Origin: DASYYE01 sp035946955
Lineage (GTDB): Bacteria; Actinomycetota; Actinomycetes; Streptosporangiales; Streptosporangiaceae
NCBI GenBank assembly: GCA_035946955.1
Contig: DASYYE010000524.1
Span: forward strand, 1-24,929
Direction of reading: 5' to 3'
DNA length: 24,929 nt
The notes beneath the pieces are model-generated. The model made no database searches, was not told the DNA's origin, and worked only from the letters and a program-made list of their open reading frames with translations. A program made the translations under genes and the position numbers. The first letter of the stretch is position 1, and every line of letters starts with the position of its first letter. Positions 7,615-14,384 of the stretch are shown here, one piece after another.

Positions 7615-8012
7615 GCAGCGCCACCACACCCACGGTCATCCCATCACTGCGCTACACAGACGCCCGCAAGGCCATCCAGTGGCTGGTAGACGCGTTCGGG
7701 TTCACTGCATCACTGGTCGTGGACGGCGAGGGGGACACGGTCGCCCACGCGCAGCTCACCTATGGGAGCGGCATGGTCATGCTGGGCTCGGTCAGCGACG
7801 GCAGCGACGGGCGGCTGGCCACGGAACAGGGCCCCGCAGGCATCTACGTGGTAGTGGACGACATCGAGGCGCACTACGCCACGGCACGGGAAGCCGGCGC
7901 GGAGATCATCCAGGAACTGCGGGAAGAGGGTTACGGCGGCCAGGGCTACACGGCGCGCGACCCAGAGAAGAACGTCTGGAGCTTCGGCACCTACCAGCCG
8001 TCCATGGATTAG
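7611..8012 (+). CDS. VOC (glyoxalase/PhnB-like) family protein
   Basis: The 133-aa product has the two beta-alpha-beta-beta-beta modules of the vicinal-oxygen-chelate superfamily: TPTVIPSLRYTDARKAIQWL opens the first, and IYVVVDDIEAHYATAREAG the second, ending with the typical GYTARDPEKNVWSFGTY. VOC proteins include metal-dependent isomerases and dioxygenases as well as drug-binding resistance proteins; no clear His/Glu metal triad stands out, so the role may be binding. The GTG overlaps the stop of the halogenase-like gene (GTGA), so translation is coupled and the two probably serve the same pathway. An AAGGAGG-like site (CAAGGAGGACACC) lies just upstream. Confidence 0.88.
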   Translation: MSSATTPTVIPSLRYTDARKAIQWLVDAFGFTASLVVDGEGDTVAHAQLTYGSGMVMLGSVSDGSDGRLATEQGPAGIYVVVDDIEAHYATAREAGAEIIQELREEGYGGQGYTARDPEKNVWSFGTYQPSMD

Positions 8013-8069
8013 CCGGTACTCGTGGCCTGTGGGCCGCTGAGTGCTTGTTTCCAAGCCCGTGACGGGTCG

Positions 8070-8554
8070 TCACCGCCGGTCGAACTCCCAGAGGTTGACT
8101 GCGTTGTACCGGGCGAAGACGTAGGAGAACATGGCGGTCGGTGCCTTGCCCGATGAGGCCCAGTCCCCCGCATCAAGCCGGAACTGGGAGCCACCACTGA
8201 GGGTGAAGAGCAGATACCAGGTGCCATCCCCCCTGCTGATCTGCCATGTTCCGTGTCCACCGGCTGGGTGCGGCGTGCCGTCGCCTGCCGGGTCGTTCGC
8301 GTCCGCTGGCAGCCCGGTGGCGGTGAAGCTGGCCTGCCCTGGTCGTAGGAGGAGACCAAGAACCGGACGTTGCCCAAGACGAGGAGTCCCAGGGCGGCCA
8401 GCAGCGTGATCAGGGTCGTCCAGCGCCGAAACGTGGCCGCCCGAGGCCGGGCAGGCCGTGAGGGCCGCAGCCGGACGGCGGCCACGACGCTGGCGGTGAT
8501 CAGGCCGGCAACGGCTGCGAGGTCGAGCAGCACAACAAGCAGCCCGATAAGCAC
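8070..8554 (-). pseudogene. Two-TM membrane protein gene broken by a frameshift
   Basis: From a GTG at 8554 the leftward frame encodes MLIGLLVVLLDLAAVAGL, a basic loop (RLRPSRPARPRAATFRRW) and a second helix (ITLLAALGLLVLGN), up to SSYDQG. The frame then turns into Arg/Pro-rich nonsense, while the next frame continues as sensible protein: ASFTATGLPADAND, GGHGTWQISRGDGTWYLLF, GGSQFRLDAGDW, and NLWEFDRR before a TGA at 8070-8072. A single missing base near 8335-8342, in a run of G/C, would restore one product of about 161 aa: two membrane helices plus a C-terminal extracellular domain. No family is recognised. Either the gene is newly inactivated, or the base was lost in sequencing. It converges with the VOC gene. 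Confidence 0.72.
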
Positions 8555-8600
8555 AGTTTCAGGGTACGCGCGGGGGCCGGCGTGGTACCTGGAGCGTGAG

Positions 8601-8657
8601 CAGGGCTCCTGGCAGCCACCGCGGTGACGAAACCAGCCAGTCACACCAGGAGCCCTG
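8601..8657. repeat. 12-bp inverted repeat in non-coding stretch
   Basis: CAGGGCTCCTGG at 8601-8612 and CCAGGAGCCCTG at 8646-8657 are perfect inverse copies separated by 33 bp. They lie in the 416-bp gene-free stretch 8555-8970 between the frameshifted gene and the HNH gene. No reading frame with protein-like composition was found there; the right part (about 8815-8950) is AT-rich. The function of the repeat is unknown. Confidence 0.4.
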
Positions 8658-8851
8658 GTGAACCACAGGGCCATGGGGGCGGCAGCGAGAGTTCTGCGTC
8701 GGCTTGAGTGCGACCGTCCACGGCACCGCACGGGCTGCCTGGTCTAGGCGTTCCGGTTGCAACAGGATGAGCGCTGCGCCGCGGCACGTTCGGGTTCGAG
8801 CACCCTGTATCAAAGCCTCAGCAATCGCTTATTTGCTGGTAACACTTAAAA

Positions 8852-8931
8852 ATCGAACAATTCTCACGCTGACCGTTCGGGCAATGGCTCCAATTGTCAT
8901 TGTTCGATGATAGAATCGAATCAAGCTTGAT
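8852..8931. promoter_or_regulatory. Split palindrome and operator-like sites before the HNH gene
   Basis: ATCGAACAAT at 8852-8861 and ATTGTTCGAT at 8899-8908 form a perfect 10-bp inverted repeat with a 37-bp spacer. TTCGAT at 8903-8908 and ATCGAA at 8915-8920 form a second, nested repeat, and ATCAAGCTTGAT at 8920-8931 is a perfect palindrome. The half-sites TCGAAC/GTTCGA are those of the actinobacterial LexA box, but the 4-bp spacing of a true box is not present. The AT-rich setting and position 40-120 bp before the HNH gene argue for a control region. Confidence 0.45.
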
Positions 8932-8970
8932 AACAGGGAGAATGGTAATTTCGGGGAGGAGGTGTGCGCG

Positions 8971-10761
8971 GTGCCGGTCCGTACGGCCAGGGCTGCTCGG
9001 GCGGAGCGCGTACGCCTGGAGGCAGAAGAGGCTGAACTGCTGGCGTGGGCCGAGTCGGCGATGGCGAATGCAACAGCCGGCCCGGCAGCCGAACAGGCGG
9101 CTCTGCGTGCCCCCGATGAGTGGGAACCCCTCGTTGATGACTGCATTGAGCCCGAGGGGGAGTCGCGGGTTCCGGAGCTGTTCAAGGCTGGCTTCTGGGA
9201 TCGGGAGCGTGGGGTCGGGTGGGGGTTTGGCTCGGGTGGGGTGGCGGATGGTCTGGTGCCGGGGCCGGTGCTGGCGACGTTGGCTGATGATGCCTGGCAG
9301 GCCGGGCTGGGGCGGCTCAACGACGATGAGCTGATCGGGGTGCTACGCGCGAGCCGGCGGCTGGCGTCGCGGGCGGCGGCGATGGAGCTGGCGGCGGTGG
9401 GGGAGCTGGTGGCGCGGCGGTTCGCGGAGGAGGAGGCCGGTGAGACCGGGGTTGTTGAGCACATCAACGACGAGGTCGCGGCCGCGCTGACGTTGACGGG
9501 CCGGGCGGCGGACAAGGTTGTCAATCTGGCGCTGGACCTGTCCCGGCTGCCGGCTACGGCGGCTGCTTTGGCGGCGGGGGAGATTGACGTGGCGCGTGCG
9601 TGGGTGGTCGCTGATGAGACCAGTGCGCTGGGCGCGGCGCATCGCAGTTTGGTGGAGCAGAAGGTGCTGGGCCGTGCTGGGGGGCAGACCACGACGGAGT
9701 TGCGCCGGTGCCTGCGGCGGGCGGTGCTGGCTGCGGACCCGGCTGCGGCGAAGGCCCGTAAGGAGCGGGCGCAGCGTGAGGCGCGGGTGGAACGCTGGGA
9801 TGAGCCTGCGGGGACCGCGGCGCTGGCCGGGCGTGACCTGCCCCCGGCGGGTGTGCTCGCCGCCGACCGCAACCTCACTGGCTGGGCTAGTCAGCTCAAA
9901 GCCGGCGGGGCCAAGGGCACCATGGACCAGTTGCGTGCCGCGGTCTACCTCGCGCTGCTGTCCGGCCAGCCAATCGAGGCCCTCATGCCAGCCGCCGATG
10001 GCCCAGCCGGGCAGGACAGTGAAGGCAATCACGACGGAGCCACCCACCGGAACCCCGCCAGGGACAGCCACGGTGGCTGTGACCAAGGCTTCGCCGGGAT
10101 GCCCAGCACCGCCGGGAGCCCGCTGCCAGCAGGGCTGACCCAGTCGGCAGATGGCCTGGGCAGGGGGTCTGTCAACTTGACGATGCCCCTGTCAACCTGG
10201 CTCGGGCTCTCGGAAGCTCCCGGTGATGTCGCCGGGTATGGGCACATTGACGCGGCGGACTCAAGGTCGCTGGCCGCGCTGGTCGCCTGCCGAGCCGAGG
10301 CTCAGTGGTGCCTGACCCTGACCGACGCCAATGGCCACCCGGCCGCCCACGGCTGCGCCCGCCCGCACAAGACGCGGCGCACCCGCGCTGGGCCGGGCGG
10401 TGATGACCGAGCCTGGACCTTCACGGTCAGCTTCTTGCAGGCCGGCGATTGCGCGCACCCTCGGGAGTCCAGCAGCTACCAGCCGCCACCCCACCTACGG
10501 CACCTGGTTCAGGTCCGCAATGCGACCTGCACGTTCCCGGGCTGCCGCCGCGCGGCCATCCACTGCGATGTGGACCACACGCTGGCCTACCAGCAGGGCG
10601 GGCGGACGTGTGAGTGCAACCTGGGGCCGGTGTGCCGCCACCACCACAAGGCCAAGCAGACCCGTGGCTGGCAACTGACCCAGAACCAGCCGGGCGGCTT
10701 CACCTGGACCACACCTAGCGGTCGCACCTACACCACCTGCCCAACCAACTACGAGAGCTGA
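8971..10761 (+). CDS. 13E12/DUF222 repeat-family protein with C-terminal HNH endonuclease domain
   Basis: The 596-aa product shows the actinobacterial 13E12 layout: a variable N terminus, a long helical DUF222 region (about residues 100-340, e.g. LLRASRRLASRAAAMELAA-like and ARAWVVADETSAL segments), a low-complexity linker (about 335-395), and a C-terminal HNH domain. The latter has CTFPGC (520-525), CDVDH (532-536), CECN (547-550) and CRHHHK (555-560), which supply the zinc and catalytic His residues expected of HNH nucleases. Members occur in many copies per genome in mycobacteria and relatives, and their role is unsettled. The GTG at 8971 is preferred to the one at 8962 because the GGGGAGGAGG site (8953-8962) overlaps the latter and is 8 nt from the former. 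It converges on the thioesterase gene with a 14-bp gap. Confidence 0.92.
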   Translation: MPVRTARAARAERVRLEAEEAELLAWAESAMANATAGPAAEQAALRAPDEWEPLVDDCIEPEGESRVPELFKAGFWDRERGVGWGFGSGGVADGLVPGPVLATLADDAWQAGLGRLNDDELIGVLRASRRLASRAAAMELAAVGELVARRFAEEEAGETGVVEHINDEVAAALTLTGRAADKVVNLALDLSRLPATAAALAAGEIDVARAWVVADETSALGAAHRSLVEQKVLGRAGGQTTTELRRCLRRAVLAADPAAAKARKERAQREARVERWDEPAGTAALAGRDLPPAGVLAADRNLTGWASQLKAGGAKGTMDQLRAAVYLALLSGQPIEALMPAADGPAGQDSEGNHDGATHRNPARDSHGGCDQGFAGMPSTAGSPLPAGLTQSADGLGRGSVNLTMPLSTWLGLSEAPGDVAGYGHIDAADSRSLAALVACRAEAQWCLTLTDANGHPAAHGCARPHKTRRTRAGPGGDDRAWTFTVSFLQAGDCAHPRESSSYQPPPHLRHLVQVRNATCTFPGCRRAAIHCDVDHTLAYQQGGRTCECNLGPVCRHHHKAKQTRGWQLTQNQPGGFTWTTPSGRTYTTCPTNYES

Positions 10762-10775
10762 CCGGTGCCGCCCTC

Positions 10776-11633
10776 TCAGACATGTGCGGGCTCAGGGCTG
10801 CGGGCTGGGAGCATCCGGCAGAGCATCTGCTGGGCGCCGGTCGCCAGCAGCCGCCCGTCCGGGGACCACACCGCTGCACGTCCTGCTGCAAGCCCGCCAC
10901 CCAGTGCGGTGCCGTGCCCCTCGACCAGCAGCCACTCAGCCTCGGGTGCGGCGTCATGGAAATTGACCTGCAGGGTGAGCGTGGGGGCGACAAAGGGTGG
11001 CATGTCGTTCGGGCAGGTGAGCAGGAGCGCCGGGAACGGGGTGGTGTCTACGTGGACCACACTTCGGCATGCGTCCAGCCAGGGATCGCCGGGAAAGGTC
11101 GCTCGCGGCCGCAGCCGCAGCCAGCCGCTCATGGCCGACTCACCTAGGCTGCCCGGCGTACCCGGCGACCACGACACCGGGCGGGTGTCACAGTTACGGC
11201 GGTGCGGCAGGGGCATAGGCCCCCACTGCGCCGCCAGTTCTTCGATCGAGGCCAACTCCTGCGGTGGTGGCACCGATGGGGGAGTGGCCACCGCGTACTG
11301 CGGGCCTGACAGGCCGTCGGCCACCGCCCAAACCGAGGCGCTCAGCACGGCCCGGCCACGCTGGGACATGTCCACCCGGACGGCTTCGGCCCGGTGTCCT
11401 GACCGGGCCACTGTGGCACGGAGCTCCACCTCGGCGAACCGGGCCGGGCCCAGGAACTGGCAGCTCAAGCTCGCTGGCCGGGGCAGTGCCGTGGCCAGGC
11501 CCGCGGCACGCAGCGCCACCGCGGCGAGGTACCCGCCGTTGGGGCCCCAGACATCCCAGTCCCTGGACAGGGTCGCCTGGTAGCGGTCTTCTCCTACGGG
11601 CAGAACCGCCGAGTCGACAGCCAGGTCAGCCAA
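10776..11633 (-). CDS. Acyl-CoA thioesterase-like double-hotdog protein
   Basis: The 285-aa product resembles actinobacterial TesB-like/4HBT_3 thioesterases, which hydrolyse acyl-CoA to free acid and CoA in the cytoplasm. The first hotdog has SRDWDVWGPNGGYLAAVAL around residues 23-41, where the central helix is expected, then strands SLSCQFLGPARFAEVELRA. The second half has SGWLRLRPR, TTPFPALLL and VNFHDAAPEAEWLLVEGHG, ending in GRAAVWSPDGRLLATGAQQM, the usual C-terminal strand pair. The TTG start is supported by GGAAGGAAG placed about 7 nt upstream, by the family-like start MADLAVDSAVLPVG, and because it begins 2 bp after the stop of the acyltransferase gene, giving a two-gene leftward operon. 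Confidence 0.86.
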   Translation of the reverse strand: MADLAVDSAVLPVGEDRYQATLSRDWDVWGPNGGYLAAVALRAAGLATALPRPASLSCQFLGPARFAEVELRATVARSGHRAEAVRVDMSQRGRAVLSASVWAVADGLSGPQYAVATPPSVPPPQELASIEELAAQWGPMPLPHRRNCDTRPVSWSPGTPGSLGESAMSGWLRLRPRATFPGDPWLDACRSVVHVDTTPFPALLLTCPNDMPPFVAPTLTLQVNFHDAAPEAEWLLVEGHGTALGGGLAAGRAAVWSPDGRLLATGAQQMLCRMLPARSPEPAHV

Positions 11634-11635
11634 GT

Positions 11636-12946
11636 TCAGCTTCCTTCCACAGCCGAGGGCAGCCCGGCTGGCTGGGGTGTGCGCGGCTCATCCGCCACCA
11701 TGACGTCGACAGTTGCTGCGCCGTTGGTTGCCAGCACGGCGTCATGGGCGGCAGCGGGTTGCTGCGCCACGGGCTGGGCTGCGGCCTGTTGGGCTGCCAG
11801 GCGGGCGGCGCGGTCGCGGCGGGACACCGCGAACCAGCGCATGCTGGGCTTCTCAACGAGCCAGTAGAGGATCCGCGCCTCGATGATGGTCGAGGCCAGG
11901 ATGTAGAGCGTGTAACCGATCCCGGGGCCGAGCGCGAGGGTCTTGTGCAGACCGATCTGGCTCTTTCCTGTCTGGAGCACCAGCTGGTGGATCAGGTAGA
12001 AGCAGTAGGAGGTCTCGCCGAGCCAGACCATCACGCGGTTGCGCCATGGTGTGCGGGCACCGGCGACATCGGCTGTCGCGACCGCCGGGATGAGCAGTGC
12101 GAGCGGCACCACCGACACGGCCACCAGGCCGATCTGCGGCGGCACGAACGCGCTGACGAAATACCCGGCGACTGCGAGCGCGCTGGCGGGCCACAGGCCG
12201 AGCTTGATCCACCGGCCCTCCCGCACGATGCGGACGAGCAGCATGCCCAGGATGAACTCGGGGAAGCGCGTGGCCGGGAAGATGTAGATGAACCAGAACT
12301 GCAGGTCGCTGATGTGGTGCAGCGGTGCGGGCGCCGGGCCGGAGGCGGGCAGGGCCAATGCGAGCAACGGCACGCACCAGACTGCCGCCATCATCCCCAC
12401 GGACCAGGTCCACAGCCGCTCCGCGCGGATCCGGGAGACCCAGGCCCACAGCAGCGGGAACGTCACATAGAATGCCGCTTCCACTGACAGTGACCAGCTC
12501 GGCGAGTTCACCGCGAAGAAGACCGAGGACTTCGGCACCCACGCCTGCACCAGGAAGAGCGAGGTCAGCGCCTGGAAGAGGGTTGGTGCAGCCGCGATGG
12601 CGACCAGGATGACCGCGACGAGCAGCCAGACCACGAAGTGGGCCGGCCAGATCTTGAAGAACCGCCTGCGCAGGAACTTGCGGGCCGTGTCGGTCGCGCG
12701 GACCGACCATGCCAGCACGAAACCGCTGAGGATGAAGAAGAACGAGACGCCCACACCGCCGCCGGGTCCGAGCAGCCACGACAGGGTGTGCTGGGTGGAT
12801 CCGCCGAAGAGGCCCACCACGTAGAGGTGGAAGCCGAAGACGGACAGGGCCGCGACAAAGCGCAGACCGGTCAGTGACGGGAGGCGGGAGTCCGGCCGCT
12901 GGGATTCACGTGCTCTGGGCCCGCGTGCCCGGTATCCAAGCGCCAT
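11636..12946 (-). CDS. Acyltransferase 3 family membrane protein (OafA/YrhL-like)
   Basis: The 436-aa protein is a multi-pass membrane acyltransferase of the Acyl_transf_3 family, which transfers acyl groups from CoA to sugars, lipids, peptidoglycan or antibiotics. Opening with LPSLTGLRFVAALSVFGFH, it carries the family's R-x10-H pair as R29 and H40. About ten hydrophobic helices follow, with FFFILSGFVLAW, WSLSVEAAFYVTFPLLW and FPEFILGM as recognisable family blocks. The last 60 residues are an Ala/Gln-rich, likely cytoplasmic tail (LAAQQAAAQPVAQQPAAA) that is not part of the domain. It is coupled to the thioesterase gene (2-bp gap), so both may act on the same acyl-CoA pool. Its ATG faces the P450 gene across 106 bp. 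Confidence 0.92.
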   Translation of the reverse strand: MALGYRARGPRARESQRPDSRLPSLTGLRFVAALSVFGFHLYVVGLFGGSTQHTLSWLLGPGGGVGVSFFFILSGFVLAWSVRATDTARKFLRRRFFKIWPAHFVVWLLVAVILVAIAAAPTLFQALTSLFLVQAWVPKSSVFFAVNSPSWSLSVEAAFYVTFPLLWAWVSRIRAERLWTWSVGMMAAVWCVPLLALALPASGPAPAPLHHISDLQFWFIYIFPATRFPEFILGMLLVRIVREGRWIKLGLWPASALAVAGYFVSAFVPPQIGLVAVSVVPLALLIPAVATADVAGARTPWRNRVMVWLGETSYCFYLIHQLVLQTGKSQIGLHKTLALGPGIGYTLYILASTIIEARILYWLVEKPSMRWFAVSRRDRAARLAAQQAAAQPVAQQPAAAHDAVLATNGAATVDVMVADEPRTPQPAGLPSAVEGS

Positions 12947-13007
12947 GAGTGACCACCCCTTCTGCCCGTGGCCCTATGAGCCAGCCTTCCCTGGTAATAA
13001 ACCACAG

Positions 13008-13038
13008 ATACAAGAACCTATACAAGCAAGAGTCTTGT
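13008..13038. promoter_or_regulatory. Repeat-bearing leader of the first P450 gene
   Basis: In the AT-rich gap between the divergent acyltransferase and P450 genes, ATACAAG is repeated at 13008-13014 and 13020-13026, and ACAAG (13022-13026) pairs with CTTGT (13034-13038). Nested inside is CAAGA-G-TCTTG at 13027-13037. This looks like a regulator binding site; the regulator is not known. Confidence 0.35.
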
Positions 13039-13052
13039 CTCGATCAGGAGAG

Positions 13053-14288
13053 ATGGCAGATACTGCGGACGTGGCCACTCTCGCAACGCGGATGCCGCCC
13101 AGGTTCGACCCGCTGTCCCCGGACGTCCTCGATGACCCGTACCCCGCCTATGCGCGGCTGCGTGCCGCCGGGCCGGTGAGCCGGGCTGGGCCGGGGATCT
13201 GGGCGCTCAACCGCCACGCCGACATCGCCGCCGCCCTGCGCGACGAGCGGCTCGGCCATCGCTTCTCAGATGAGTTCCGGCGGCCGTTCACCACCGAGGG
13301 TGGCCCTGCCAGTGCGCTGCTCCAGGGCATCGTGTCCAGCCTGCAGCCCCCTGAGCACACGCGGGTGCGCCAGTTGCTCAGCAAGTCGTTCACGCCCTCG
13401 GTGGTCCGTGGCCTGCGCGGTTCCATCGGCGCGACCGCGGACCGGCTGCTGGCGGCCGCGCTCGAACGGGGCACGTTCGATGCCGTTGCCGACCTGAGCC
13501 TGCCATTGCAGATCAGCGTCGGCTGCGAACTGCTGGGTATCCCCGACAGCCACCGCGACGAGATCTGGCCCCGTGCCACCGCCCTGGGCCGGGCGTTCAT
13601 CCCATTCGTACCGGCCGGGCCGGACGAGACCGCGGACGACGTGGCCGTGACCTGGCTGCGCGAGTTCGTCACCGATATGGTCGCCCGGCGTCGGCGGCAT
13701 CCCGGCGATGACCTGCTGTCCCGGATGCTATACGTGGAGCGTGGCGGCGACCGGCTGAGCGACAGCGAGCTCGTCGACAACGCCATCTTCCTGTTCTTCG
13801 CTGGCTTCGAGACCTCGATGTACCTGCTCTGCCTCGCCGCGACGCTACTGGCAACCCACCCGGGAGAGTTCGCGCGACTGCGCGCCGACCGGTCCCTGGT
13901 CCCGGCGGCGGTCGAGGAGTTCCTGCGCTATGACCCGCCGATCCAGTGGATGGCGCGGATCGCTCTTGCCCCGTTGACGGTCGGGGACACGACCGTCCGC
14001 CCGGGCCGCGTCGTGCTGCTGCTGCTGGGTTCGGCAAACCGGGACGAGGACGTGTTCGCGAACCCCGGCAAGCTCGACATCGGTCGTCAGCCAAACCAGC
14101 ATCTGGGGTTCGGCGGTGGTATCCACCACTGCCTTGGCGTGAACCTGGCCAGGACGCAGGGCGCCGTGGTGCTTGGCCGCCTGCTCGGCCAGTGTTCGGA
14201 CCTGCGCCCCGCTGGCCAGCCCGTACGCAGGCCGCACCCGAACCTGCGTGGCTACGAGAGCGTCCCGGTCACGCTGGTCCCGGCCTAG
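13053..14288 (+). CDS. Cytochrome P450
   Basis: The 411-aa product is a soluble bacterial class I-type P450, which hydroxylates or otherwise oxidises a small molecule using electrons from a ferredoxin. It has the entry motif FDPLSPDVLDDPYPAY, the C-helix HTRVRQLLSKSFTP, the I-helix oxygen-activation motif AGFET at 250-254, the ExxR of the K-helix in VEEFLRYDPP, and the heme-binding loop FGGGIHHCLG with C360 as the iron ligand. All key residues are intact. The ATG at 13053 is chosen because the frame upstream to 12945 overlaps the divergent acyltransferase start and is not P450-like; AGGAG lies close before it. No ferredoxin or reductase gene is nearby. The substrate is unknown. Confidence 0.94.
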   Translation: MADTADVATLATRMPPRFDPLSPDVLDDPYPAYARLRAAGPVSRAGPGIWALNRHADIAAALRDERLGHRFSDEFRRPFTTEGGPASALLQGIVSSLQPPEHTRVRQLLSKSFTPSVVRGLRGSIGATADRLLAAALERGTFDAVADLSLPLQISVGCELLGIPDSHRDEIWPRATALGRAFIPFVPAGPDETADDVAVTWLREFVTDMVARRRRHPGDDLLSRMLYVERGGDRLSDSELVDNAIFLFFAGFETSMYLLCLAATLLATHPGEFARLRADRSLVPAAVEEFLRYDPPIQWMARIALAPLTVGDTTVRPGRVVLLLLGSANRDEDVFANPGKLDIGRQPNQHLGFGGGIHHCLGVNLARTQGAVVLGRLLGQCSDLRPAGQPVRRPHPNLRGYESVPVTLVPA

Positions 14289-14327
14289 CCGGACCCTAAC
14301 GACTCGCGTTGGCTCTTACACTTTCTA

Positions 14328-14354
14328 CTATCTCCTATCTATGATAGTCCTATC
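14328..14354. promoter_or_regulatory. CTATC/GATAG operator-like repeats before second P450
   Basis: CTATC occurs at 14328-14332, 14335-14339 and 14350-14354, with the inverse GATAG at 14343-14347. This makes two overlapping perfect inverted repeats, CTATC-TAT-GATAG and GATAG-TC-CTATC. They lie 30-57 bp before the start codon in an AT-rich patch, where a repressor would overlap the promoter. The regulator is unknown. Confidence 0.4.
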
Positions 14355-14384
14355 AAGGAAGTAGATACGAGGTGAGAGAGCATT

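Noticed and set aside
8780..8815. A GGGTTCGAGCACCC stretch resembling a tRNA T-arm.
   Set aside because: The 5-bp T-stem does not form around the loop, and no acceptor stem, D-arm or anticodon arm can be paired upstream.
12945..13052. In-frame extension of the first P450 by 36 residues from an ATG at 12945.
   Set aside because: It overlaps the start of the divergent acyltransferase gene, is unlike P450 N termini and runs through AT-rich repeats that fit a promoter.
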